From Agreia sp. Leaf283 (GTDB lineage Bacteria; Actinomycetota; Actinomycetes; Actinomycetales; Microbacteriaceae): a stretch of 64,000 nucleotides of DNA. The first letter of the stretch is position 1; the number at the start of each line of letters is the position of its first letter. This document shows, piece after piece, positions 44,086 to 52,968 of the stretch. Where the stretch lies: assembly GCF_001422485.1 (NCBI RefSeq), contig NZ_LMNF01000001.1, positions 1,415,196-1,479,195 on the forward strand, written 5' to 3'. The notes beneath the pieces are model-generated. The model was not told the DNA's origin and did no database searches. It saw only the letters and a program-made list of their open reading frames with translations. Both the position numbers and the translations under genes were made by a program.

Positions 44086-44355
44086 CTAGAGGTGGCGGGC
44101 GAGAAGAGTCAGCACCTGGTCGGCCGTGGGCACACCGGATGCGCGGGCGAGCTCTGCGCCCGATTCGTCGCGAACCACGACGGTCGGTGTCGCGACGATG
44201 CTCGCCCGCTCGGCGTCGTCGGGGCTCGAGGCCACGTTCGACTCGCTGAAGTCGACCCGATCGCGCACGAATGGCCGCACCTGCTCGAGAACGCTGCGGG
44301 TCTGCGTGCACGCGCCGCAGAAGCTCGAACTGTAGAGGTGCACGGAGAGGGGCAT
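44086..44355 (-). CDS. Glutaredoxin/thioredoxin-like protein
   Basis: An 89-residue thioredoxin-fold protein. SSSFCGACTQTRSVL carries the redox CxxC (C12/C15), ATPTVVV supplies the cis-proline, and the C-terminal helix follows. It likely reduces disulfides or mixed disulfides in the cytosol. The ATG at 44355 is favoured because the fold starts there; an upstream in-frame start would overlap the divergent DUF3151 promoter region. Confidence 0.82.
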   Translation of the reverse strand: MPLSVHLYSSSFCGACTQTRSVLEQVRPFVRDRVDFSESNVASSPDDAERASIVATPTVVVRDESGAELARASGVPTADQVLTLLARHL

Positions 44356-44403
44356 ACAGAGTGCAACGCCATCGCGGCCCCGGGATTCCCGATGCGGCTG
44401 GCG

Positions 44404-44409
44404 TACCAT
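44404..44409 (+). promoter_or_regulatory. Leaderless -10 box for the DUF3151 gene
   Basis: TACCAT, 6 bases before the ATG at 44416. Confidence 0.55.
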
Positions 44410-44415
44410 CGAGAT

Positions 44416-44901
44416 ATGAGCGGCGACAACCTCCTCGGCCTGCCCGAGACACTCCTTCCCGAAGACACTGCAGTGATGGAGGCGCTTGCGGAGCGCTCCC
44501 CGGCCACGGCGGCAGATCTGGGCGAGCTGGTCAAGCAGTTCCCCACGTCGTCACTGCTCTGGGCGCTGCTCTCCGAGGAACTGTGGGCTGTCGGTGCGGT
44601 CCTTCCGTCGTACGCCTACGCCCGGGTCGGCTACCACCGCGGCCTCGACGCCCTGCGCAAGGGCGGCTGGCGGGGGCAGGGACCGGTTCCCTGGTCGCAC
44701 GAGCCCAACCGCGGCGTGCTGCTGTCGCTCTACACGCTGCGCCGCGCTGCCGAGGCGTTCGGCGAGGTCGACGAGGTCAAGCGCCTCGGAGACTTCCTTC
44801 AGATGTCCGATCCGCGCGCGATCGACGCCATCGAGGCGACGATCCGCCCCGTCACCGACCAGCCGGTGACCGAGGCCATCATCATCCGCGGTCAGGACTG
44901 A
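44416..44901 (+). CDS. DUF3151 family protein
   Basis: A 161-residue soluble actinobacterial protein recognised by LLGLPETLLP at the N-terminus, SYAYARVGYHRGLDALRK, and a GxGPVPWSHEPNRG segment. Function unknown; the gene is often found near purA in actinobacteria (from memory), as here. The start is set by the leaderless box; its last 10 bases overlap the convergent Pr6Pr gene. Confidence 0.85.
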   Translation: MSGDNLLGLPETLLPEDTAVMEALAERSPATAADLGELVKQFPTSSLLWALLSEELWAVGAVLPSYAYARVGYHRGLDALRKGGWRGQGPVPWSHEPNRGVLLSLYTLRRAAEAFGEVDEVKRLGDFLQMSDPRAIDAIEATIRPVTDQPVTEAIIIRGQD

Positions 44902-45533
44902 CGCAGCGAAGCATCCCGCGCGAACCGCCTGCTGTAGGCGATCGCCAGAGCCCCGAGGCCGAGCAGGCCGACGCTCAAACCGACGATGTACGCGATCACG
45001 CTGCCCCAGCCGTCTGTCGCCGGGTCGAGGAACGGGTACGGGTAGATGCCGTTCGACACGGCGCCCCGCAGCAGCGAATAGGCCAGCCAGGCGACGGGGT
45101 AGATCATCACGACACCGAGCCGCCGCCAGGCCAGAGCCGGGCGCCCGGGCGACACGAGCCAGTCGAGAACGATGAGCAGCGGCATCCAGACGTGCATGAC
45201 CTCGCTCGGCCAGCCGAGCGCCTGAAAGCCCTCGCTCGGGCCGTCGTCGCGCAGCAGCAGGTTGTAGACGCCCGCGGTGACGATCGCGTAGGCGAGTGTC
45301 GCCATGCGAACCGTCGTGAAGAGCACGGTGTCGCTCGGGCGTCGCAGCGCGAGAACCCCGCCGACCACGAAGACGACGATGTTCATCAGGGATGTCTCGA
45401 TGGTGAAGTAGCTGAAGTACTCCCAGGGATCGAACACGTTGTTCACCACCCGGTCGGCGATCTGGATGGCCATGGTCACCAGCAGGCCGACGCCCGCCAG
45501 AAGACGTATCGCTCCCACCACTCTTCTGCTCAT
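44892..45533 (-). CDS. Pr6Pr family membrane protein
   Basis: A 213-residue protein with six membrane helices and polar signature residues between them (FSYFTIETSLMN, HVWMPLLIVLDW, NGIYPYPFLDP), which place it in the Pr6Pr family. Function unknown. Start choice is uncertain: ATGs at 45533 and 45542 are both possible, with TACGAA just upstream. The gene converges with DUF3151. Confidence 0.8.
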   Translation of the reverse strand: MSRRVVGAIRLLAGVGLLVTMAIQIADRVVNNVFDPWEYFSYFTIETSLMNIVVFVVGGVLALRRPSDTVLFTTVRMATLAYAIVTAGVYNLLLRDDGPSEGFQALGWPSEVMHVWMPLLIVLDWLVSPGRPALAWRRLGVVMIYPVAWLAYSLLRGAVSNGIYPYPFLDPATDGWGSVIAYIVGLSVGLLGLGALAIAYSRRFARDASLRQS

Positions 45534-45608
45534 GGCACCCATTCGTAGCAGAACGCCCGCCGGGTTTGCCCTCGACCGCGGATCAGTCGCCCGCCGACCC
45601 GCCTCGGG

Positions 45609-45614
45609 TACCAT
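45609..45614 (+). promoter_or_regulatory. Candidate purA -10 box
   Basis: TACCAT with a 70-base leader before purA; AGGA lies about 9 bases before the ATG. This is a leadered promoter, unlike the neighbouring ones. Confidence 0.4.
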
Positions 45615-45684
45615 GGGGTGGAACCTCTTCGCAGTGTTCCGGCCACTCCTCGTTCCCGAGGCCACTGACCGATAGGACTCTTCA

Positions 45685-46971
<1,287 letters not shown>

Positions 46972-46976
46972 CAACC

Positions 46977-47624
46977 GTGGCGTGTGAGCGTCCGCCCTTC
47001 GGCGACGTCGTCGAGGGGCGATTCGTCTCGTTGGAGCCGCTGACCCGACGACTCGTGCCCGAGCTGTTCGCGGCCATCGGGCATCCTCGGGTCTTCGACG
47101 GCGGTTACGGCGGCGGCCCCGCCGCCTACCGCGACACGCTCGAGGGCTTCACCCGGTTCGCCTCGTCGTACTACGCGTGGGATGCCGCGAACGTGCATGC
47201 GGTGCGGCTCGTCGGCGGGCCGCACGACGGCCTGCTGGTCGGCACATCGACGCTCGGCGACCTGGATCCGTCTCTCGGCTACGCGCACCTCGGCTGGACC
47301 GCCTACGATCCCCGGGTCTGGGGCACGGTCGTGAACGCCGAGACGAAGCTGCTCATCCTCTCGTCGGCCTTCGACAACGGGTTCGAGCGCGTGAAGATCC
47401 AGGCCGATGTGCTGAACACGCGGTCGCGCGCCGCCATCGCGAAGCTCGGCGCCACCTTCGAAGGGGTCTCCCGTCACGACATGCGGCGGGCCGACGGCGC
47501 CTGGCGCGACTCGGCGATCTTCTCGATCCTCAGCGAGGAGTGGCCGAGGGTCAGGGCAGGCCTCCTGGCCCGGATCGAGCGGCAGGGAGACGTGCCGGTG
47601 ACGCTGCGCCCGGCGGCAGAGTAG
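46977..47624 (+). CDS. GNAT-family N-acetyltransferase
   Basis: A 215-residue RimJ/RimL-type GNAT. The fold is shown by the N-terminal VSLEPLTRRLVPELF, TSTLGDLDPSLGYAHLGWTAYDP and the VKIQADVLNTRSRAAIAKLGATFEGV region that binds acetyl-CoA. The substrate is unknown. It starts with GTG 5 bases after purA and is probably cotranscribed; no separate promoter or strong ribosome site is visible. Confidence 0.85.
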   Translation: MACERPPFGDVVEGRFVSLEPLTRRLVPELFAAIGHPRVFDGGYGGGPAAYRDTLEGFTRFASSYYAWDAANVHAVRLVGGPHDGLLVGTSTLGDLDPSLGYAHLGWTAYDPRVWGTVVNAETKLLILSSAFDNGFERVKIQADVLNTRSRAAIAKLGATFEGVSRHDMRRADGAWRDSAIFSILSEEWPRVRAGLLARIERQGDVPVTLRPAAE

Positions 47625-47687
47625 TCCGTTCGCGCGGCACATTCTATGACGCTGCACTCAGGGTCGTTTCGTGGTGGACTAGTGCTC

Positions 47688-48110
47688 ATGGAAGCTCTCT
47701 ACACTGCAATTGCCCATGCATCCGGCGGGGGCCGCGACGGCCACGTTCGAAGCGAAGACGACCGCCTCGACTTCGACACCCGACCTCCCGTCGAGATGGG
47801 CGGGAGCGGCGAGGGAACGAACCCCGAGCAGCTCTTCGCCGCCGGCTACTCCGCCTGCTTCCTCGGCGCCGTGCACGCCGTGGGGCGCGAGCTGAAGCTC
47901 GACACGAAGGACGCGGCCGTGTCGGCCAGCGTCTCGATCGGCCCGAGCGCCGACACGGGCTTCGAGATCGCCGCCGAGCTCGACATCTACATTCCGAACG
48001 TGACGCCCGACGAGGCGCGGAAGATCGCCGAGACGGCCCACAAAGACATCTGCCCCTACTCGAAGGCGATCAGCGGCAACGTTCCGGTGATCCTCAACAT
48101 CGTCGAATAG
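47688..48110 (+). CDS. Organic hydroperoxide resistance protein (Ohr/OsmC)
   Basis: A 140-residue thiol peroxidase. The reactive cysteines are C57 in YSACFLGA and C122 in ICPYSKA, with an Arg near 21; these are the Ohr-subfamily residues. It reduces organic and fatty-acid hydroperoxides. The ATG at 47688 matches the family's start (MEALYTA). No OhrR gene or obvious OhrR box was seen nearby. Confidence 0.92.
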   Translation: MEALYTAIAHASGGGRDGHVRSEDDRLDFDTRPPVEMGGSGEGTNPEQLFAAGYSACFLGAVHAVGRELKLDTKDAAVSASVSIGPSADTGFEIAAELDIYIPNVTPDEARKIAETAHKDICPYSKAISGNVPVILNIVE

Positions 48111-48120
48111 CGCGCCCGTC

Positions 48121-48181
48121 GTTCCCTGAGCCTGTCGAAGGGGCTCCCTCCGACGGGCTCCCTTCGGCAGGCTCATGGAAC
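48121..48181. repeat. Palindromic intergenic repeat downstream of ohr
   Basis: GTTCCCTGAGCCTGTCGAAG, then diverged CCGACGGG and CCTTCGGCAGGCTCATGGAAC blocks: a partly decayed copy of the window-wide repeat, lying just before the chorismate mutase promoter. Confidence 0.75.
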
Positions 48182-48197
48182 GGGCTTCACGACTCGG

Positions 48198-48203
48198 TAG
48201 AGT
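48198..48203 (+). promoter_or_regulatory. Leaderless -10 box for chorismate mutase
   Basis: TAGAGT, 7 bases before the ATG at 48211. Confidence 0.55.
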
Positions 48204-48210
48204 TTTCGGT

Positions 48211-48528
48211 ATGTCTGACTCCGCCGCCACCCCAGAAGATGCCCTCCGACAGCTCGAGGGAATCCGCCAGAGCATCGACAACATCGATGCGGCCCTGATC
48301 CACCTCCTGGCGGAGCGGTTCAAGTTCACCCAGAGCGTCGGCGAACTCAAGGCCGCCAACGGACTTCCCCCTGCAGACCTCGAGCGCGAGGCCCGTCAGA
48401 TCAAGCGGCTGCGCGCGTTGGCCGAGGAGTCGCACCTCGACCCCGACCTCGCCGAGAAGTTCCTCAACTTCATCGTGGCCGAAGTCATCCACCATCACCG
48501 ACGCATTGCGGAGGACTCGGGGGAGTAG
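48211..48528 (+). CDS. Chorismate mutase, AroQ class
   Basis: A 105-residue all-helical chorismate mutase: it converts chorismate to prephenate. IRQSIDNIDAALIHLLAERFK is the core of helix 1 with the active-site Arg, VGELKAANG carries the lysine, and the C-terminal helix VAEVIHHHRRI the last polar residues. It is monofunctional and short like other actinobacterial AroQ enzymes. Its 3' end overlaps the convergent sensor kinase gene by 34 bases and ends in a GGGGGAGTAG repeat. Confidence 0.88.
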   Translation: MSDSAATPEDALRQLEGIRQSIDNIDAALIHLLAERFKFTQSVGELKAANGLPPADLEREARQIKRLRALAEESHLDPDLAEKFLNFIVAEVIHHHRRIAEDSGE

Positions 48529-50093
48529 CCCCCGGGGGAGTAGCCCCCGGGGGAGTAGCCCCCGGGGGAGTAGCCCTCGGGCCGCACTGCGGCGCCGACC
48601 ACTCCCTGAGCAGGGTCGGCGGCAGCCCCGACGATCCGCACTGTGAACCGGGTGCCCTCGCTCGACGAGGCGACCGTGATCTGACCGTCGTGCGCATCCA
48701 CGATCGACGCCACGATTGCGAGGCCGAGACCCGAGCTGCCCGCGGTGCGCGACCGCGACGAGTCGCCACGGGCGAACCGCTCGAACAGCTCGGGCACGAG
48801 GTCTTCGGCGATGCCCGGCCCGTCGTCGCAGATCGAGAGCTCGACCGCCTGGCGGCCCTCGGCATCCGGCACCAGAGCGAGACGTGCGACGACGGATGTG
48901 CCGGGCGGGGTGTGCACGGCGGCGTTCGAGAGCAGGTTCATCACGAGCTGGTGCAGCCGCTCCTGATCGCCCACGACGGGAGTAGGGCCGTCGGGGACAT
49001 CGAGGGTCCAGGTGTGCTCGGGATACGCGGCGCGCACGTCGCTGACCGCATTCACCACGACCTCGCCCAGGTCGACCTCGTCGAGATGCAGGTCCTGGCC
49101 CTCGTCGAGTCGCGCGAGCAGCAGCAGGTCGCTGACGAGTGAGCTCATGCGTTTCGCCTCGGATTCGATGCGCGCGAGCGAATACTCCGTCATGGCGGGA
49201 AGCTCGGCGCTGTCCTGCCTCGTCAGCTCGGCGTAGCCCTGGATGGCGGCCAGCGGCGTGCGCAGCTCGTGGCTGGCGTCGGTGACGAAGCGGCGCATGC
49301 GAGTGTCGGTCGCGGCGCGCACGGCGAGGGCGTCGTCGACGTGGGCCAGCAGCAGGTTCAGGGCCTCCCCCACCTTGCCGACCTCCGTGCGTGGATCCGT
49401 GTCGGCCGTGTCGACCCGGGTGGTGATCGCCACCTCGCCGCGGTCGAGGGGCATCGTGGCCACCGCCGCCGCGGTCGCCACGACCCGGTCGAGCGGGCGC
49501 AGGGTGTGCCGCACGATGAGGATCACGCCGAAGACCACGATGAGAAGCGCGAGCACGGCCATGGTCGAGATCGTGACGGTCTCCTGCAGTACGGCCGCGT
49601 CGGCGGTCGCCATCGAGACGCCCGCGATGAGGGTGTTGCCCTTGCTGTCGAGCTGCGTGGCGAGCCTGTAGGTGCCGAGCCCCGGCAGTGCAACGGTGCT
49701 GCGGCTCTCCGCGGCCTGCGAGACCTGCTCGAGCCGCGAGATCACGGCGTCGTCGAGCCCCGTCGCCGTCTCGTCCGAGAACTGCGCGGAGTCCACGATC
49801 TCTCCGTCGGTGGCCAGGGCGATGATGGTGCCCGCGCCGTGGCCCGTGTAGTCGACGAACGGCTTCACGTAGGGCCTGCCCGACGAGTCGGTGGGTGGGG
49901 AGTCGTCGTTGCGGAGTCGCTCGACCGTGTGGCTGAGGCCCGACATCGAGCCCGACAGCTGCGTGTCGACGACGGTGGTGACCGAGGCGGCGAGGGTGAT
50001 CACACCGACGACGCCCACGATCGCGAAGACGGCCGCCACGACGGTGCCGATGCCGACGACGAGGCGGCGTCGCAGGGTCCAGGGGCGGCTCAT
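48495..50093 (-). CDS. Sensor histidine kinase of an OmpR-type system
   Basis: A 532-residue kinase: N-terminal helix (about 10-32), an extracytoplasmic sensor domain, second helix (about 170-195), HAMP, HisKA with DASHELRTPLAAIQGY (phospho-His near 275), HATPase with NLLSNAAVHT, CDDGPGI and GSSGLGLAIV. The C-terminus is four GGYSP repeats from a 15-bp tandem repeat, then ESSAMRR. It overlaps the response regulator gene by ATGA (50090-50093); they form one operon. Sequence resembles TrcS/MprB-type kinases. Confidence 0.9.
   Translation of the reverse strand: MSRPWTLRRRLVVGIGTVVAAVFAIVGVVGVITLAASVTTVVDTQLSGSMSGLSHTVERLRNDDSPPTDSSGRPYVKPFVDYTGHGAGTIIALATDGEIVDSAQFSDETATGLDDAVISRLEQVSQAAESRSTVALPGLGTYRLATQLDSKGNTLIAGVSMATADAAVLQETVTISTMAVLALLIVVFGVILIVRHTLRPLDRVVATAAAVATMPLDRGEVAITTRVDTADTDPRTEVGKVGEALNLLLAHVDDALAVRAATDTRMRRFVTDASHELRTPLAAIQGYAELTRQDSAELPAMTEYSLARIESEAKRMSSLVSDLLLLARLDEGQDLHLDEVDLGEVVVNAVSDVRAAYPEHTWTLDVPDGPTPVVGDQERLHQLVMNLLSNAAVHTPPGTSVVARLALVPDAEGRQAVELSICDDGPGIAEDLVPELFERFARGDSSRSRTAGSSGLGLAIVASIVDAHDGQITVASSSEGTRFTVRIVGAAADPAQGVVGAAVRPEGYSPGGYSPGGYSPGGYSPESSAMRR
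48519..48578. repeat. 15-bp tandem repeat at the shared 3' ends of two convergent genes
   Basis: Four 15-bp copies of GGGGGAGTAGCCCCC (the last with one change), end to end. Each contains CCCCC and GGGGG arms that form a palindrome across unit boundaries. On the plus strand the first contains the chorismate mutase stop; on the minus strand they encode GGYSP repeats of the kinase. Confidence 0.92.
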
Positions 50094-50869
50094 TCGGCCG
50101 GCCTCAGCATGTAGCCCACACCGCGCACGGTCTGGATCATGGGGGAGCGTCCGGCGTCGATCTTCTTACGCAGGTACGACACGTAGAGGTCGACGATGCT
50201 GGCCTTGCCGGCGAAGTCGTAGTTCCAGACCTGGTCGAGGATCTGGGAGCGGCTCAGCACGCGCCGAGGGTTGCGCATGAGAAAGCGCAGCAGCTCGAAC
50301 TCGGTCATGGTGAGCTGCAGGGGCTCGCCGCCCCGGTTGACCTCGTAGCTCGTCTCGTCGAGCAGCAGGTCGCCCACGACGATGCGGGAGTCCTCTTCGG
50401 AGGAGGTGAGGATCGACCGCCGCAGCAGGCCGCGCAGCCGCGCCACGAGCTCCTCGAGGCTGAACGGTTTGGTCATGTAGTCGTCGCCGCCGGCGGTGAG
50501 GCCGATGATGCGGTCGTCGACGGAGTCGCGGGCGGTCAGGAACAGCGTGGGGAAGTTCTGCTCGATGTCACGCAGCTGTCGCAGCAGCCGGATTCCATCG
50601 GTGTCGGGCAGCATGATGTCGAGCACGACGACATCCGGCCTCGTGTCGCGGTAGAGCTGCAGGGCCGTCGCGCCGTCGTGGGCGATGTCGACCACCCAGC
50701 CCTCGTAGGCCAGGGCGAGGCTCACGAGGCTCGTCAGCACGACCTCGTCGTCGACGAGCAGCACCCTGATGGGCGAGCCGTCGGCACGATACATGCGGGG
50801 CAGCTTGGCGAGCACGGCCCGCCGCCGCCCGGACGTCACCTCGTCGTCTGAGATCGGAGAGTACGTCAC
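50090..50869 (-). CDS. OmpR-family response regulator
   Basis: A 259-residue regulator with a receiver domain (RVLLVDDEVVL, phosphoacceptor D84 in VVVLDIML, K in MTKPF) and a winged-helix output (LTMTEFELLRFLM, VDLYVSYLRKKI, TVRGVGYMLR). GTG at 50869 is preferred because AATAAT lies 6 bases before it, a near-consensus leaderless box; longer N-termini have no support. It is cotranscribed with the kinase. Confidence 0.9.
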   Translation of the reverse strand: MTYSPISDDEVTSGRRRAVLAKLPRMYRADGSPIRVLLVDDEVVLTSLVSLALAYEGWVVDIAHDGATALQLYRDTRPDVVVLDIMLPDTDGIRLLRQLRDIEQNFPTLFLTARDSVDDRIIGLTAGGDDYMTKPFSLEELVARLRGLLRRSILTSSEEDSRIVVGDLLLDETSYEVNRGGEPLQLTMTEFELLRFLMRNPRRVLSRSQILDQVWNYDFAGKASIVDLYVSYLRKKIDAGRSPMIQTVRGVGYMLRPAE

Positions 50870-50875
50870 CTCGCC

Positions 50876-50881
50876 ATTATT
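50876..50881 (-). promoter_or_regulatory. Near-consensus leaderless -10 box for the response regulator
   Basis: AATAAT on the minus strand, 6 bases before the GTG at 50869, with a CGCCCC/GGGGCG inverted repeat (50882-50896) just upstream. Confidence 0.4.
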
Positions 50882-50967
50882 CGCCCCTTCGGGGCGTCGA
50901 TTCGACGAAAGCCGCCGATTCATAGACGGCTCAAATATTCGCACACACGACTCCGGTGAGCGGCACG

Positions 50968-50973
50968 TACCGT
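50968..50973 (+). promoter_or_regulatory. Leaderless -10 box for the 50980 GNAT gene
   Basis: TACCGT, 6 bases before the ATG at 50980. Confidence 0.45.
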
Positions 50974-50979
50974 CGGCGC

Positions 50980-51702
50980 ATGACCACCACGAGGCTTCCC
51001 ACCCAGGCGACCCTGGGCATCCGCTCGATTCGGATGCGGCCACGCTCTCTGGCCGCCCTGTGCCTCCGCCGCCTGCGTGACGCGCTCGCGTCGCGGGGCG
51101 TGCGGCGACCGCGGATGCTGAGGGGTCGTCGGCTGTCATCGCCGATCGACGCCCCGCAGATCCGAACGACCCGCCTCGAGCTGCGTCCCCACCGCCGAGA
51201 CGACGCCGACGCCTGGTTCGACCTGCAGTCGCAGGAGTCCGTCACGAGGTTCCTGCCGTGGCCGCGGCGCAGCAGACGCCAATCGGCGCGGCACCTGGCC
51301 GACCGCACTCGGCACACTCGACTGTGGCAGGCGGACGACTTTCTCGCGCTGGCCATCGTCAGGGACGGCCGGCTGATCGGCGACGTCTCGGCTCACTTGC
51401 GAACGGTGGATGCCGGTGGCCGGACGCTCGAGATCGGCTGGGTCATCCATCCGGAGTCCGGCGGCAGGGGATACGCGACCGAGGCGGCGGACGCCCTGCT
51501 CGACTTCGCGTTCGACGAGGTGGGTGCTCGGTTCGTGACGGCCGTGACCGACCCGCGGAACGTTCGGTCGTCGTCGCTGGCTCGTCGTCTCGGATTCGTC
51601 GAACTGCGAAGCGAGGGCGACGAACTCGTTCTGGCGGTCGCCGCGGAGACGCACCGCGAGAGGGCGGCCATCGCGCGGAGTGTCCGCCCGAATGAGGGCT
51701 AG
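50980..51702 (+). CDS. GNAT-family N-acetyltransferase with a basic N-terminal extension
   Basis: A 240-residue protein if begun at 50980. The RimJ-like GNAT domain starts at RTTRLELRPHRRDD (about 59) and includes HPESGGRGYATEAADALL and VTDPRNVRSSSLARRLGF, the acetyl-CoA site. The first 45 residues are unusually Arg-rich, so translation might really begin later (ATG at 51116); the TACCGT box argues for 50980. Its stop overlaps the convergent LAXTG microprotein gene by a few bases. Confidence 0.8.
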   Translation: MTTTRLPTQATLGIRSIRMRPRSLAALCLRRLRDALASRGVRRPRMLRGRRLSSPIDAPQIRTTRLELRPHRRDDADAWFDLQSQESVTRFLPWPRRSRRQSARHLADRTRHTRLWQADDFLALAIVRDGRLIGDVSAHLRTVDAGGRTLEIGWVIHPESGGRGYATEAADALLDFAFDEVGARFVTAVTDPRNVRSSSLARRLGFVELRSEGDELVLAVAAETHRERAAIARSVRPNEG

Positions 51703-51836
51703 AGGCGGTTGTCCTTATTGCGGGCGCGGAGGGCCCGGGCGACGATGAAGAGCGCCGCTCCGACGAGGAGCACCACGAGTCCGAGCACGATGTAGGTCGA
51801 GACGGTCAGGCCGGTCTGGGCAAGTTCAAGGGGCAT
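51699..51836 (-). CDS. 45-residue LAXTG membrane microprotein
   Basis: A short gene with ATG at 51836 and TAG at 51699. The product begins MPLELAQTGLTVS, so a LAQTG sortase motif sits at residues 5-9, directly followed by a hydrophobic helix (about 14-34) and a basic tail ARALRARNKDNRL. This is a complete sorting signal with almost no exported domain. AAAGG lies 8 bases before the ATG. It lies 63 bases after the 51900 gene on the same strand and may belong to the WXG100 operon. Confidence 0.72.
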   Translation of the reverse strand: MPLELAQTGLTVSTYIVLGLVVLLVGAALFIVARALRARNKDNRL

Positions 51837-51899
51837 GTCGGTCACCTTTCCAGTGGCTACTCTCTCACGTCGACACCCTGTCGCGGGCGCAGACGGGTC

Positions 51900-52289
51900 T
51901 CAGCTGAGATTGCGGGGAAGACCGCGGGCGATGCGCAGCTTCTGTGCGCGCCGTTCCTTGGCGTAGTACATCCATGACCAGACCGGCGCACCGTACGACA
52001 GGATGATGAAGAACCACATCACCGGGGTGAGCTCACTGTCGCCGGGAGCGGCCGGAAGGAGCCCCAGACCCTGCGCGATGATGAAGCCGATGAAGACGGT
52101 GACCGCGGTCATGATGACGGTCAGGAGAATCGAGAGGACAAGCAGTCCGGAGGCCGAATTGACGGGCTTGACCAGGCTTCCCTCGCTGCCTTTGTAGACG
52201 CCGTATTCCTCAGGGCTGAGGCCGCGGCGCTCCGCGTCCCGCTTCGCCAGCTCGGCGAACCTGCGGGCTCGATCCGCCCGATCGTTCAC
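51900..52289 (-). CDS. Small membrane protein of the WXG100 cluster
   Basis: A 129-residue protein with an N-terminal charged helix, two membrane helices (about 48-75 and 88-108) and a basic tail. No family recognised. Its GTG overlaps the stop of the EspG-like gene (GTGA at 52286-52289), so it is translationally coupled. Confidence 0.75.
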   Translation of the reverse strand: MNDRADRARRFAELAKRDAERRGLSPEEYGVYKGSEGSLVKPVNSASGLLVLSILLTVIMTAVTVFIGFIIAQGLGLLPAAPGDSELTPVMWFFIILSYGAPVWSWMYYAKERRAQKLRIARGLPRNLS

Positions 52290-52933
52290 GACGCCGCCGT
52301 GAGACCGTCGCGGAGCTGTGTGATGGCGTCTCGCAGCTCAGGCGCCGTGAGTCCCGTGCGCTCGACCACGTCTTCTTCGCCGGGGACCAACGTGCCGACG
52401 GCCCAGCCCGACCCGTCCGGACGGACGAGAAGGACAGCGTCTCCGTCTGCGACTCGAGCGCGCAGCATTGCGGTTCCCTGCGGGTGCTGGCGCACGTGTT
52501 CTTCGAGGATCTCGAGCTCCGCGTCGGGTCCCGACACGTCGGGGTCTTGAGCGAAGACGAACCAGGTCATGAGCGTTCGGGGCTGCATGAGAAGCGAGAC
52601 AGGGTCCGACTCCACGTGCACGACCGTGTCGGTGATGTCGCCCTGCATCAGGCTGATCTCCGTCCAGAGGGTGGCTCGGCCCAGTGCATACGCAACGGGC
52701 AGCGCCGCGTCGGCGACGTCGAGATCGTCGTCGGTCACCTCGGCGAAGCCCCGTGCAAGCAGCGATGAAGCGCCTGCCACCGGCACGGAGTCGGATCCCA
52801 TCTCCTCGGAGAGGCGCAGAACTGCAGCACTCATCACGGCTTCGGGCGTCGACATGCGCTTCAACAGGTAGGCGATCTCGGCATAGCCGAATCCGATCGG
52901 CGAGGAGGTCGCCGTGGAGGTCTGGTCGGTCAT
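52286..52933 (-). CDS. EspG-like candidate chaperone of the WXG100 protein
   Basis: A 215-residue soluble acidic protein. The layout (an N-terminal segment with SSLLARGFAEVTDDDLDVADAAL, a central beta sheet with a loop, a C-terminal helix with LRDAITQLRDGL) recalls ESX secretion-associated EspG proteins, which hold exported WXG partners; identity is low and this is inference from fold-level pattern and position. An immunity or unrelated protein is possible. AAAGGA lies about 11 bases before the ATG, and the gene follows the WXG100 gene by 35 bases. Confidence 0.6.
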   Translation of the reverse strand: MTDQTSTATSSPIGFGYAEIAYLLKRMSTPEAVMSAAVLRLSEEMGSDSVPVAGASSLLARGFAEVTDDDLDVADAALPVAYALGRATLWTEISLMQGDITDTVVHVESDPVSLLMQPRTLMTWFVFAQDPDVSGPDAELEILEEHVRQHPQGTAMLRARVADGDAVLLVRPDGSGWAVGTLVPGEEDVVERTGLTAPELRDAITQLRDGLTAAS

Positions 52934-52968
52934 TTTCGTGACGGTCCTTTCAGGTCAAGACTCGACCA

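Noticed and set aside
46977..46979. Independent promoter for the GNAT gene after purA
   Set aside because: TAGCAA overlaps the purA stop and lies 2 bases from the GTG; cotranscription with purA is simpler.
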